From positions 186,001 through 250,000 of the forward strand of contig JAGYXB010000196.1 in the NCBI GenBank assembly GCA_022495005.1: a stretch of 64,000 bases of DNA. Reading direction: 5' to 3'. The DNA comes from Rhyacophila brunnea. Its lineage: Eukaryota; Arthropoda; Insecta; Trichoptera; Rhyacophilidae. Of this stretch, positions 24,401-36,186 are shown in pieces (within the stretch, counting starts at the first letter, position 1; each line of letters begins with the position of its first letter). Below the pieces are notes generated by a model. That model saw only the letters and a list, made by a program, of their open reading frames with translations. It made no database searches and was not told where the DNA came from. Position numbers and translations under genes: made by a program.

Positions 24401-24741
24401 GTTGTAAAATACAAAGTTGGTTTTGTTCAAATTACTTTTACCGCCAATTCCAATTTTAAATTTTTACGACAGATAAAGTTTCCATAGGTATTTTGGATTC
24501 GATTTTAATTTCCTTTGTTTGACTTTAATTTCCTTTGGCTGTCAGAATATTATTTTCATTTTGACATGACGTATGGCTAGATACAGATAATATATTAATA
24601 TTGAAGAATTTAATTACTATTGTTATGTTAATACAATATTAAAATATTAGACCGTCTGGTAAATGATGCTTCTATTCTACATGCCTAAAACAATTAATAA
24701 TTATTGAAGAAAAACACCTAAGTAAATGTAAGTAACAGGAG

Positions 24742-24960
24742 ATGTATCATTTCCATCACGATAACGTCAGATCTTCTACGACACAAAAGTCCCCGAAAAA
24801 ACTGAGGCAGTTTAAACGGGAAAGCATGACACATTCAACATATTCTCCTGAATTATTGATACCATCAGATTACCATCTTTTCTGCAGTCTACAAAACCAT
24901 TTAATCCAAAACGGTTTTGTACAAGACAGTTTGTAGAAGACAGCTTGATTTATTCTACAG
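24742..24960 (+). pseudogene. mariner transposase fragment
   Basis: The plus frame reads MYHFHHDNVRSSTTQKS, then KKLRQFKRESMTHSTYSPEL and PSDYHLFCSLQNHL. HHDNxR and the PSDYHLF motif are the second and third parts of the catalytic triad of mariner transposases, with the typical KLxxFxWExxxHxxYSPDLAPSDYHLF layout. LLI replaces LA before PSDYHLF and the frame is lost after about 24936. Only the C-terminal half is present. Confidence 0.8.
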
Positions 24961-25082
24961 CTCGACAGAGAGAATTCCATCGTCAGGAATTGAAAAATTG
25001 CAGTTCTTAAACCTTTTTTTAATACATAATTTCAAACATTCTTAAAATACCACCAATACATAACTTCGGAAAGCATCATATT

Positions 25083-25680
25083 CAGTGACGTCCCAAGACA
25101 AAATGCCGCCCCTAGGCAGCGCCAAAATGCCGCCCCATTTTTTTTAACCGTATTTTTATCATCCTTTCATGACACCAATATCTAATAGGTACGTGTGTTG
25201 TATGGATACATTGCGAAAAGAGATGCCTGATTTAAATGCCACCTCTGCTTCAATAGACAATATTGCGAGTCCACGGTTTCAGATACATTTTAAAATACAC
25301 CTGACAACTTCCAAAACTCGCGAGTGACTCTCAAAAATATTTGGATACATTTTAAATTAGGTAAGTAAGTATGTACCTACCTATAATTCAATTGTAATTC
25401 GCAAATCACCAAGGACGCGACGTCCAAGGACAATGGAAGTAAACTAGACATCGCGAGCTCAACAAAAATTACAGTCCTGTTAAACCTTTTATAGTAATTA
25501 ATACACTTTGGTGCCAACCAGTGAGCAGATATTTTTAATGGAAAGATACTTATGTTATTACTAAGCTGTTTAGGTATCTATTTCTATATATACCTAATGA
25601 TTCTCCTTGATTTGCCGCCCTTCGGGTAATTGCCGCCCCCAAGCGACGCTCAATCTGCCTACCCCCACGGGACGTCACTG
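25083..25680. mobile_element. hAT-type element, cagtgacgtccc ends, copy A
   Basis: Perfect 8-bp duplication atcatatt at 25075-25082 and 25681-25688. Ends cagtgacgtccc and gggacgtcactg; subterminal words aaaatgccgcccc and gccgcccttcggg. 598 bp, non-coding. Sister at 35325-35916. Confidence 0.92.
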
Positions 25681-25688
25681 ATCATATT

Positions 25689-27377
25689 AGAAAAAATCTA
25701 ATAAAAATCTTGTACCTACTGAGTCAGTTTTATTCCACGTTTTTTTACTTGCCGAACAAGGTAAATATTACAAACTATCGACCTAAGTCCTTGTTACTAA
25801 TACATTATTACTGCATCATTTTCAAATTTATTTATATTTTATGTTATCGTTATTCGTTGTAATATACTTTTACTATTACAATACTAACTGAGAAAACTCT
25901 CCCGGTTACATTATGTTTGTTTTCTTTATTCGTTTTACACGTATTAATATTGCAACCATTTGTTTCTTTCAATAAACAAAAATAAAAATATATTATAGCG
26001 CCATTAGTAATAATTAAGTCATTTTTGTCCACCGCGAATTTTAATATTTGATACTATTGCATACTCGATATTTTAACTGTGTTTTTTGATACGTTGATAA
26101 TTGTTTTTCTATAAAAATAACCAATAACTAATTTATATAATAATATGCTAATAGTTGTCTTTAGTAAGTATGATATACATACTTTACATCTATAAAATTT
26201 CCCAAATTACATATTAATTCTAAATAATATTTATATATTTATCTAAAAAAGACACGTTCAGCACATAACAAATAATTAATTCAAGATGTTCACAACATGA
26301 CATTTAGAATAGTAAATCATCTAGAGAAAATATCTATACACAATATTTTAATATGAAATGTGTAGGTTTTAATCAATACAATATCAATAGTAACGTCATC
26401 TGATAATTTTTGAGTTTTTACAATAATTTAAAATCCCAAATTCATTCCCAATATAACACGAAAATAAAATAATATAATTATTCTACCTGCATTTCCAGTG
26501 CCGGTTCTAAATCCACCGGGTTCCACATTGTTATTTATTGTATATTTAATTATATATATTGTTCTTTTGATGCCTTTTGTTTTCTATAACTGGTTTATTT
26601 TTTATTCACCACTTTTATTCATTTATTATTTAAATACGAACAACACTTCAATAACAATAAATATTGCCATGCGCGATTAGAAGAAACGAAGCAACGACAT
26701 GCGGCGATCGACTTAAAAATTTACAATCTATTCCATTCTTTATATACGGATAATTAACTTACCTGTTAACCCGTCAAATAGCGATATAGTTAGACATAAT
26801 TCAGTTGCGATGACAGATAGAGTACACATTATAATGATTGACGCCTACCTTGACAGCGATTGAATCAGCCATACGTGGAATGATGTATATTATATTTATG
26901 AATCATTCGCATTTAAGTTTTCCTTATAACATTTTTTTGTCATTTTGGTTCTTGTCAGTTTACTTTACAGGAAGCCGGCGGCAAACAAATTTTAAGAATA
27001 GCCGATATACTGGATTATTTGTTAGGTTAGGTTTGCATTTTTGAATTCATGAATTTTGCGCCATTTTTTGCTGAAGTTATGGGTTAGTTAGTTAGGAAGT
27101 TATATATATTATATATTTTTTTAATTTTGACTATAATCAAAAATCAAAAAGATCAGTAGGCATATAGATTAGGAATATAAAATTCACTTTTAATCGGTTT
27201 TAAGGGCTGAAAAAACTGTTGAATAATGTGTCGTGGCTGCATATACATGGCGGGTGGAGATGGGGTAACTCAAGTAATGTTGAATATTGTGGTCCTTCTT
27301 CAAACGGTATATTTACATTAATAATATTTTGTGTGAGAAATTTTTATACATACATATCATATAAATTATGTGTTTTT
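25689..27377. other. AT-rich, no gene
   Basis: 26283-26310 has acaacatgacatttagaa shared with 11655, perhaps a LINE 3' UTR scrap. 27000-27075 is a scrap of repeat family Q (inverted). Otherwise nothing. Confidence 0.5.
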
Positions 27378-27389
27378 GTGTGTTTTACT

Positions 27390-27610
27390 TTTTTTCCGAC
27401 CATGCCCGATCCTAATAAGATCATATGGGCCTCCACAGAGTGGAGGTTTGCATTAACATATTTTGTTTTTACGAGAAATATATGTCAATTAGGTCCGTAC
27501 TCTGACTCAAACACAAATTGAAAAACAATATGTGTATTTGTCAGACCCAGGATTTGAACCTGGGACCCACGACACTATAGGCCAACGCTTAAGCCGCGCG
27601 GCCATCGTGG
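27390..27610 (-). repeat. SINE2 copy 3
   Basis: tRNA-like head on minus (ccacgatggccgcgcggctt, B-box-like ggttcaaatc). Flanked by gtgtgttttact (27378-27389) and gtgtgtattttact (27611-27624), a slightly diverged target duplication. Confidence 0.85.
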
Positions 27611-27782
27611 GTGTGTATTTTACTACTAGTTAGTAATAAGTACTATTAATATTATCTACCACTAGGTACTACTTTTTTATATTTTGATATGAATATATTC
27701 CATTTACGTGGGGATAATTGCAAAAAATAAAATTGACAGCCCGAGAAAATAGCAATCTCTTATTACTTAGGTATATAAACAA

Positions 27783-28115
27783 TTTTTTTTATTCAACAAA
27801 TAATTCACATGATTTAAGAATGTAACATTCTTTTATTAAATATACCTGATTTGAAAACACTTTTGAAAAAAAAAATGTAAAAAAATATACGACACTACGA
27901 TTTAAATACAAAAGCCGGTTGCCAATAAGTAACGTAATTTATAAAGTGCTTCACGCATAGCGTAGTGGTCAGTCCATATGGGCGCGAATCCCGATTGGCG
28001 TACGTTTGTATCCTGCTGGGTATTGCATTTTTTTGTTTATCTAGTGTTTATATATTTCTCAGAAGTATTTTCAAATTATGTACATATTATGTCCCATATT
28101 ATTATATTATATTAA
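27783..28115. repeat. SINE1 pieces, tail (-) then full head (+)
   Basis: 27783-27900 is a minus-strand SINE1 3' tail (attcaacaaataattcacat, tttgaaaacactttt). 27908-28115 is plus: leader gccggttgccaataa, tRNA-like region with gcgtagtggt and the body up to tttcaaattatgta. Confidence 0.6.
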
Positions 28116-28192
28116 TATCCAGTCAAGCACAACGAATCATTATTATTTAGTTAGATATTAAAATGAACAGTCACAAATTCGCGTATATCATA

Positions 28193-28827
28193 TCGTCACT
28201 GTTCTAGCAGAAAACACTAATTCGAAAAAAATACATATTGAGTTAGTACCAAAATGTTCCTTATTTCAAACTTTACCGTCTGGAAATCTTCTTAATAAAT
28301 AAACAGTCTTTATTTTAAAGTCATCCTTTTTACGATTACTTAAGTCCATACCTCAGTTGAGACACGGTCTAAAAAGATCGTCGCTAGGCGATGCGCGGAT
28401 TGCGGATCGCGGGTGCAAATGAGGCATGTCAAACCAAATATAATCTGTCTTATAAATCCAACGTGTGTCCATTTAATGTTCTGTTTATTGTTTTATCAGT
28501 AACAATAATAATATATTCATTGACATGTTTTCTTTTTAAAGGAAATTGGTAACGTTTTAAGTCATCTTTACACGATTTAAGAATTATTACGGCCGTCACC
28601 ATCACGAAGCAAAATGACGTGTTTCCAGCTCTACATTCTCTCTCCGAATGGGAGCGAGTGCAAAATTTCGTCGCGCCTATGGTTGAAAATTATTTGCCGT
28701 TTCACTGATGAATCATTTTAATAAACTCGCATGATAGACCATTATTTCAAACATTTTAACAACTTCAAAGTCAAATTACTCAAAACTAGTATTCTCCAGT
28801 TAGTGTGTTCTGCCAGAACAGAGACGA
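28193..28827. mobile_element. TA-flanked MITE family N, long copy with extra internal 360 bp
   Basis: TA at 28191-28192 and 28828-28829; ends tcgtcactgttctagcagaa and ttctgccagaacagagacga. Relative to 45141-45397 it carries about 360 extra bp between gattactta and ataaactcgc. The extra part includes a GC-richer patch near 28380-28425. Confidence 0.8.
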
Positions 28828-29250
28828 TATTATGTGTTTACTATTATCGGAACGTAACAGTGTTTGATATTAAAAACGAATGTGTTTATTTTGTAAATAT
28901 TATACGGTAATGTAGCTCTTTTTAAATTTACTGGTGGTTGACGGGTTGAATAACAGGTAAACATCAACATACTAATACCAGTGACCCATAGAAACTTTTC
29001 TCCCGGTGTTTGGGTTTTTTCGCATAGTGAGACATGTCTTGCAAAAAATATCGTAGTTATTCTATACTAGTAAATACTAGTCCGTAATAATGTATTGTTA
29101 CGTGTTTTATTATAACAATTCATTTAGTATAATTATTCTATGATGAACGTACATGGTCATTCTTCCCAACAATGACTAATCTCGGTAACCACATCATGAA
29201 TGTTTTGTTAATAGTATATAGGGATGTCATAATATTAGGTACATATATCA

Positions 29251-29565
29251 CCAGGGAACTCATAAATAATGGGAACTGAAATACATAGCGGGTAAGGCGA
29301 TAGCAGGTAATCGACTCGAGTAAGGAAGAATCCGGGTTAAACTTACACACGTGTCAAGAATACGTTTTACGTCGAATACTGAAAACTGCTCTCGGCTTAT
29401 GCATTTACGCTCATTTAATGTTGGTTTATTTCACACACTATTGCACGTGCAGAATGCGTGATTAATTTTCGTAGGACACTCACACATTCAAAACCCTGCA
29501 TCAAGATTCGGCGTATTGAATATAGCCTATCGGTATTATATTTATTATCTGTTCTGTGTATATCA
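29251..29565 (+). repeat. Repeat family R, copy 2
   Basis: Direct match to 7722-7996 with an additional 40 bp near 29450. Confidence 0.7.
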
Positions 29566-29872
29566 ACATCCCTCAAGCAAACGTTAGCGCTTTGTGCTTG
29601 CGATCGGTTGGTATGCAATTCGAATCCCGCGATATAATAAACAAATAAACAAATTGTATTTTTTTTATATTTTCTCTGTTGATGGAACGTATTGTTATTT
29701 CTAATAATAGGTTGATTGCTGTACTTATGTATACATACATATTATAATATTATTTACTAGCGATAGTCTGCGACGTCGTCCGCATGAAATACGGAGGAGA
29801 GACGTACAGCATGAAAAGATGCGGTACTGATTCGATTACTCAACCGCAATTGTCGGATCCCCTCGTGGTGAC

Positions 29873-30094
29873 TTGTTGCAAGTGCGTTATTCGACAGCAG
29901 TTGGATGTAGGCGCGCGCCCTTCTACCCAAACCACGCCTCACCACTCCACCGCTGCTATGTGACTACTTTACTCGCTCGTGATAAACTATCGCATGTGCA
30001 TTATTCGACAACGGTTGGACGCGCGACCTTCTATTTGCGCCTCACCTCACCAGTCCATCGCTGCTATCTGACCGCTTTACCCAGTAAATTGTGA
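29873..30094. repeat. GC-rich imperfect tandem repeat, 114-bp period
   Basis: Two copies start at about 29884 and 29998 (gcgttattcgacagcagttg and gcattattcgacaacggttg). The plus strand is open for 73 codons and both units are read in the same frame (VRYSTAVG ... LHRCYVT and VHYSTTVG ... VHRCYLT). GC content is much higher than the surroundings. Not recognised. Confidence 0.6.
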
Positions 30095-30182
30095 TACGCC
30101 TAACTGTATACGTAGATTTTTCTTGACACAACAATTAACGATACACATAAAAATTCATAGTTACACGGATGCTGTAAAAATT

Positions 30183-30671
30183 TAGGGATTGCAATGGATA
30201 CCGAATGGAAATACCAATTTCCAACAGAATACCGGTATTCGTGAAAAATATTAAAAAAAAAACAGATAATCCAATAAATATACCTAGATATAAAAAAATC
30301 TCTTTAAAATATTAATATTGTATAGCAAAAATATCTAAATAAGTATCTACAAATTATGTAACTTTTAAAATATGTAATGGTAAGATATGGTAGAGATGCT
30401 GATGTTGACAATTAAATACCTATTTAGTATGTTGTTGAACTATTGGCACTTTCTTCTTCAAATGATCTTTCAATACATTTATTTTATAAAGTGTTCTTGG
30501 ACATATATGCGCCCTACTGGTAATTCCATCTATGTTTTCTAATGAATAAAAAATTGCTCACTTTTTGTTAAAAAAAATATTCTTTAAATAAAATACTATT
30601 AACAATTCTACATTTTACATACATTATTAATATCATGTTGTTGCCGTTACATACCGGTATTGCAATCCCTA
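30183..30671. mobile_element. hAT-like element, tagggattgcaat ends
   Basis: Inverted ends tagggattgcaatggatacc and ggtattgcaatcccta over 489 bp. No matching 8-bp duplication; the right end abuts a LINE tail. Relatives at 8675-8823 and 37171-37474. Confidence 0.7.
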
Positions 30672-30675
30672 CAGT

Positions 30676-32290
30676 ATCATCATCATCAGCCGGGGTCAAT
30701 CCACTGCTGGATGAAAGCCTCCTCAAGTTTCCTCCAACTCTCTCGGTCCTGTGTCGTTCGCTGCCACGTGCCGAACTTTATCAGTTCGTCAATCCAGCGG
30801 CTTTTAGGGCGACCTTGTGGCCGTTTCGTGCCCCTTGGGTACCATTGTATGACGGCATTTGTCCAGCGGCCATCCTTTCGACGGGCAATGTGCACCCTCC
30901 CATCTCCATTTCAGCTGTTTGGCAACATCTATTACATCGCGTAGTCCTGTCTGTTTCCTAACCCATTCGTTTCTCTTACGGTCCTTTTGCGTGATGCCCA
31001 ACATACACCTCTCCGTGCCTCGCTGTGCGACTCTTAGCCTTTGGACATCTCTCGTGTTGAGGGTCCACGTCTCACAGCCATACGTGAGCAAGGGCAGCAC
31101 ACATTGGTTGAACACCCTACGATAAAAACATAATGGTAGGTCATTCTTGAAGATACTATTTAGCAGTGGCGAAGGGTGACTTTTGGAAAGAGGTAGGCTG
31201 TGGAGATCTGATAAAAAGAGCACACTTGTCAGGTATACTTACGTGAATAGTACGATATTTACTACTAATGAATAGGTACACACTAGTAAATGACAACGAC
31301 ACACTAATTCAATGAAACTTCAAAAACTCATTGACGACATAAAAATGAGCGATGTGTTTAAATTACGTATTTTTCAAAACATGTATACCCATCAAAAATC
31401 ATTAGATAAATTTATTTTTATTTATAAAAACAATCTACTTACTTATTTATTAATATTCGATTAAACGCCGTTGAAATTATTTTTTTAATTATCTAATTAT
31501 TAATGATTTTGGACAAAGTGCGCAGTCGTGACAACATTATTATGCGCGAATGTTTTAGGCTCTGCGATAGGAGCTTACCTTATTTCGTACAAATCAGCAG
31601 ACTTGCTAAGGTTACGAGACGTAAAGTCCATTCGAAAAAAATTGAGAATTATTTCACACATAATCGGAGATTTATTTAGGTCGAGACGTCGCGGCGTTTA
31701 TTATTTATTTACGGCGCGCTGTGGTATATTTTTTAATACCTTTGCAAATTGTTTTGTAAACTGTGTAATACTGTAATACATTCCTACATATACGACATCT
31801 CTCGTTGGCAAAATAAATTATTTTTATATAACATAAAATAATGAAGTGATTAAGTATATAAATATGTCAATATGCAATTAAAAAATATTTTTGTTAAGAA
31901 TGTAGGCTTTAAATAATCGCCTAGTATGGAGTCTTCGCCACTGCTATTTAGAAGTCCGAAACCACTCCATCTCAGCTTTGTTCTGCGAGCAATTTCATCG
32001 TGCATGCTTCCGTCTATGGGCACCTGCTGTCCGAGATAGACGTAGCTGCTGACTTGCTCGAGTTGGGTGCCATTAATACAGATAATCGCAGGGTCTGAAA
32101 AGCAGTTCCTCATCACTTTTCTCTTTGAAACATTTATCTTTAGGCCGACCGTTTGACTGACATCCGCGAGTTCTTGCATTCTACCTTGGAGGTCCTTCGG
32201 GTCTTGTGAGAATATAACAACATCATCTGCAAAGAGCAGGTGACTGAGGTGCTCCCCGTTAATTGGAACACCTTTTTCCTCCCAATCAAG
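30676..32290 (-). pseudogene. LINE-A relic with RT domain, split by a hAT element
   Basis: Read on minus from about 32290: EHLSHLLFADDVVIFSQDP (the catalytic FADD box of reverse transcriptase), GLKINVSKRKVMRN, YVYLGQQVPIDGSMHDEIAR, then RWSGFGLLN; the frame resumes at 31163 as SIFKNDLPLCFYRRVFNQCV, LPLLTYGCETWTL, GRPKSRWIDELIKFG and ends FIQQWIDPG before a tgatgatgatgat tail. It covers the second half of a LINE RT and its C-terminus. At least one frameshift lies near 30890. The element is 5'-truncated at about 32290. The hAT insertion (31164-31943) interrupts it exactly between two codons' worth of duplicated target. Confidence 0.85.
31164..31943. mobile_element. hAT family Y, full copy inside LINE-A
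   Basis: Perfect 8-bp duplication ctatttag at 31156-31163 and 31944-31951. Ends cagtggcgaagggtgac and gagtcttcgccactg, 780 bp. It contains an 82-codon open frame (31528-31776) that is largely shared with the other full copy at 39914-40878. No transposase motifs. Confidence 0.92.
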
Positions 32291-32939
32291 TTTCCATACA
32301 GTATAATAACAGATAATTAAATTTATTAGTAAGGCTGATTCAACCATATCAAAAGTGTTGCCACTAGACACGACAAAGGATTTTTTAAAGTAAGTTAATT
32401 ATATTATTATGTGTCTCTTAATTCTGACATTATGTATTTAATACCTTTTAAATATTCCCATTCGAGATGGCATTAATAGATTTGTAGATACCTATTATAT
32501 ACGTACGTATTCATGATAATTTGCCTTTCGATCAGTATTCATCGGGGATTTTTTAGAATTCTCTTGTAGTCTTTCCTTGTTTCCCCATATGGATGCAAGT
32601 TCTCCTCGGTATAGATTTCACAATTACGATTTGGATGCAAAAAATCGTTTGTATACAGATTGGTTACTTATGTATGAGATTATGATCGCTTCAAACAATG
32701 ATTTTGTTGCTTAACAATTTTATTCTTCTTCTCTTCTTTCATCCTGTCACGTCTAGGGAATCCAATACCGAGCCAAAATTTTGATCCCGGGATCCTGGAA
32801 CTTGTCCCGGGAATGGCGTTTTTTTCGATACATAGTTAATATTTTTTTAAACTATTTTTTTTATTGAAGTTATACTTCTTTAGGCGCGTTTGGAAAATCA
32901 GATCAGAGTGTATTTTTGGCGTGTGACTTATTTTTTCAC
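32291..32939. other. No gene recognised
   Basis: AT-rich spacer. Confidence 0.4.
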
Positions 32940-32949
32940 ACGAAAAAAA

Positions 32950-33021
32950 GCGCACTCGATTGGATTCGAACCACCGATTGTTCGGTTATCAGCCGAACGC
33001 ACTACATTTACGTCATAGTTT
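32950..33021 (-). repeat. tRNA-like pseudogene or SINE head, anticodon GAT
   Basis: On minus: anticodon arm ttcgg-ctgataa-ccgaa pairs perfectly, followed by ggttcgaatcc as a B box. The D arm and acceptor stem do not pair well, so a working tRNA-Ile is unlikely. Confidence 0.5.
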
Positions 33022-33369
33022 GATACTGCAATCGTGACGATTATACAGTATAATATTATAGTTTAGAATTGTTCCGTTGCCTAGGCAGCGAATTTATTAT
33101 TATCGGCCATTTGCAATTTCTTATGTAAACAAACGATTAAACGTCACACTGACAGTTGGTACTTAAAAAAAACAACGAGAAGCCATTATATAATTTAGTA
33201 ATATAAGTTAAAGTGTATAGAAATAAACCAACGGCGTTCCAATAAGCGGTCCTTTTTCTTGAGTGTGTAATTTAACAGGATAATTAAGAGCTAGTCAAAG
33301 AATCTAGTTTATCACAAGTTTTGTTTTTGTTTTGTTACGCCAAAGAAGTATAACCTCTAACGCGCGTAC

Positions 33370-33653
33370 ATAAGTACACATACCGATTTTTTTTTGTTTA
33401 ACGAATAAGACACAAGATTTCAAAATGTAACATTCTATATACTGAATATAGGTAATTTGAAAACATCTCATGCATATACACATTAGAAAAAATCGTTTAT
33501 GTAGAAAAAATATACGACGCCCGACAGGACTTGAACCTGTATCTGCTGTTTCACAATTCGATAAGCATTTCATGTAACAACTACTAGTTAAAATCGTCGT
33601 AATTATTTAAGGCGCCCGTAATTTAATGGTAAAACATACTGGCGCGAATCCAG
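33370..33653 (-). repeat. SINE1 copy with a 5' inversion
   Basis: 33370-33548 is the SINE 3' half on minus (cagcagatacaggttcaagt onward). 33554-33653 is the 5' half on plus (leader caattcgataagcatttcat to ggcgcgaatccag). On the minus strand this is an inverted 5' half followed by a forward 3' half, with cag shared at the break. Confidence 0.75.
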
Positions 33654-33655
33654 TT

Positions 33656-33806
33656 TTCGCGGGGCTTAATTGAATTTTAAAAACTAACCAACACCATATT
33701 TAAAGTGTAGTCTCATTTCAATGAAAACAAATACGTTTGACTGACAAAGTTTATTGTGCACTAATTATGTCGGATCTTAACAGCCTACCTCCACCCTTCG
33801 CCACTG
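33656..33806. mobile_element. hAT family X, terminal fragment
   Basis: Begins in ggggcttaattgaattttaa and ends cacccttcgccactg; matches 22975-23119. Confidence 0.75.
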
Positions 33807-34269
33807 CTAAAGGGAAGGTCACTATGCTACTTCTAAATATTGTCATCACCTAAAAACAGCCACAGACGCATACAAAATCACGATTTTAATTTATCATTGC
33901 GACGTCATTGGGCTGATAGATACTTAAAAACCCTCTTGCTTAAGAGTTAATTGCTTATAATCGCTACGAAAGTAAAATAGAATACATCCTCGATTCGTTT
34001 TTTTTACTGTCGATATTTTCCTCCTAGATAAAAATAAATATTATGTAAGAATAATTCATATTAAATACGTCAAACTCTGACGTTTTCTGTGGCATTCGTT
34101 GCATTGAGTGGGTGGATTTGAAAGTCTCATTTTCAAAAATGGTTTTATTAATATTACGTCGGTAAATTTTGAAATCAATAATTATTGCTTAAATTTGTTT
34201 TTAATGTCAATAATAATATTGTGTTATTACCGTTTCGTAGAAATATTGCAGAATAATAATTAATATAAT

Positions 34270-34549
34270 CATCCCCCCCCCCCGCAAGAGTGGGGTCGAC
34301 CAGATAAAAGATATAAACACATAACAAATTTTCTTAAATATAAAAAAGTCGCCCGTGGTGCTATTTTGATTCAACAATAACATATTATTGTGTGTCGATT
34401 CTACCTACCCTTAATTTTACCTCGAACGCCATCGCCATTTAGAAAATGCTACTGTAGAGTGTCACACTTTAGCCTTAGCGATAGGTAGGGGGGCGTCAAA
34501 GACCATAGCCTGTGGCCCCGTTTCAAGATGTGAAGGGAGGGGGGGCATG
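34270..34549. mobile_element. hAT-type MITE, catggcccccac family, copy 3
   Basis: Diverged ends (catccccccccc and gggggggcatg) with an internal gataggtagggggg. The duplication is not preserved. Confidence 0.6.
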
Positions 34550-34654
34550 ATTAAAATTATTTTCAAATAATTAATAATTTAACTACAGTACCCCCCTGCC
34601 ACATTATGAGAGGACAAAATGACAACATTCTCAACTCGTTATCATAGGAAAGAT

Positions 34655-35090
34655 CAACATAACATAGCTGCAGTTCATAGCTTAAGAACCTCCGTGATTG
34701 GTACTAGTGCGACTCCACCGAACTGTTCCGGGTAGCATATTATGATATAGCAACAATCACTTTGATTGTGGCCGACCTCCAGTAGGAGATGGCACGGTAA
34801 AAAGAAGAATATTTTTCCAACCAATTAACTAAATATGTATACATCAAAATTACCTACTTGAATAATTGAACAGCAAACCATTAGTAGATTTTGTGAGTCG
34901 CAAGTACTGCGGTGGGTGTAGAGTGGTAGACTACACGACACCAACGATTCTGAACTTGTTGGTACCGCATCGGAAGCGGCCTAGATGAAAACCTCGATAG
35001 GTGTGGATCGACTGCATGTATGAAAGCAGGATCAGGATTCAGGATGGAAGGATCTGGGAAGAAGAGAAGATTGCTGAGAGCTTCCTGTCA
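34655..35090 (+). pseudogene. Possible LINE C-terminal scraps
   Basis: 34740-34812 reads FDCGRPPVGDGTVKRR-like residues and 34955-35085 reads WIDCMYESRIRIQDGRIWEE; both resemble tails of LINE RT proteins but are short and broken. Confidence 0.3.
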
Positions 35091-35260
35091 CGAAATATAA
35101 CACGAAGGTATAAAATAAACAAGGATGCATATGCCTAGATCAGACATATTCAACTTCAAATTGACTGTGTACTGTCCAATATCAAAATTGGGTGTTTTTC
35201 TAAAAAATCTAGCACTCCAATTGCGATTTTTTTTGTCGAGGCACGAACTTCTAAAATTGA

Positions 35261-36186
35261 CTGCTTTCTGCAAACCAGCCACCTGCACTTTTGACCAAAA
35301 ATAAGATTTTGATGGCATTTTGTTCAGTGACGTCCCTCGACAAAATGCCGCCCATAGGCAGCGCAAAATTGCCGCCCCATTTTTATACAGTATTTTTTAT
35401 CATCCTTACATGACCCCAATATTTAAGAAATGTGTTGTATGGATACATTACTAACAAAATGTATACCACTAAATCCAAATTAAATGCCATTTCTACTTCA
35501 ATAATTAATATTGTGAGTCCACGGTTTCAGATACATTTAAAAATACACCTGACAACTTTCAAAACACGCAAGCTAGGTAAGTACCTATGTACCTACCTAT
35601 AATTCACAAATCTGCACATGTCATTACTGGTCATCAAGGACGTGACGTCCAAGGACAACAGGAGTTAACTAGACATAGCGAAACCAACAAAAAAATACAG
35701 TCATGTTAAACCTTGTATGTTAATTCTTAATACATTTTGTTTTCAACCAGTGAGTTTTTTTAATCGAAGGATATTTTCGTTATTAGGTAGATACTAAGTT
35801 TAGGTACCTATTTCTATATTATAATATACCTAATGATTCTCCTCGATTTGCCGCCCTTCAAGTAACTGCCGCCCCCAAGCTACGCTCAATCTGCGTATCC
35901 CCACGGGACGTAACTGATTTTGTTATAAAGCATGTTTTCTATGCTCACACAAAATTTCAAACTCCTAAACCTGTAAATAAATGTGTTATCGTTCTTCCAC
36001 GAACCACTTCCACTTCCACCAACAGCCAACTGCAGGTGCCAAATTTTCAATATCATAAAAATGGAAAAATTCCGCTCTTTATATAAAAGGAAGCTAAAAT
36101 AATAGTGTATTAATAATTATTCATAGTGCAGCATATTTGTAAATAAAAATGGTTAAATGGAGTTAGCCGGTTTGCAGATTATGCAG
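35261..36186. repeat. Fold-back repeat family Z, copy split by a hAT
   Basis: Ends ctgctttctgcaaaccagcc and ggtttgcagattatgcag. Matches 62371-62740 (inverted) outside the hAT at 35325-35916. Confidence 0.7.
35325..35916. mobile_element. hAT-type element, cagtgacgtccc ends, copy B
   Basis: Perfect 8-bp duplication attttgtt at 35317-35324 and 35917-35924. 592 bp; strongly similar to 25083-25680. Inserted in repeat Z. Confidence 0.92.

Noticed and set aside
27960..28010. tRNA genes from A and B boxes
   Set aside because: The tRNA-like parts here and at 33.6, 39.85, 40.98, 45.5, 50.8, 19.0, 21.5 and 27.6 kb are SINE heads with shared bodies and do not fold as full tRNAs.
30635..31125. Plus-strand frames of 88-108 codons
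   Set aside because: Shadows of the LINE-A coding frame on the minus strand.
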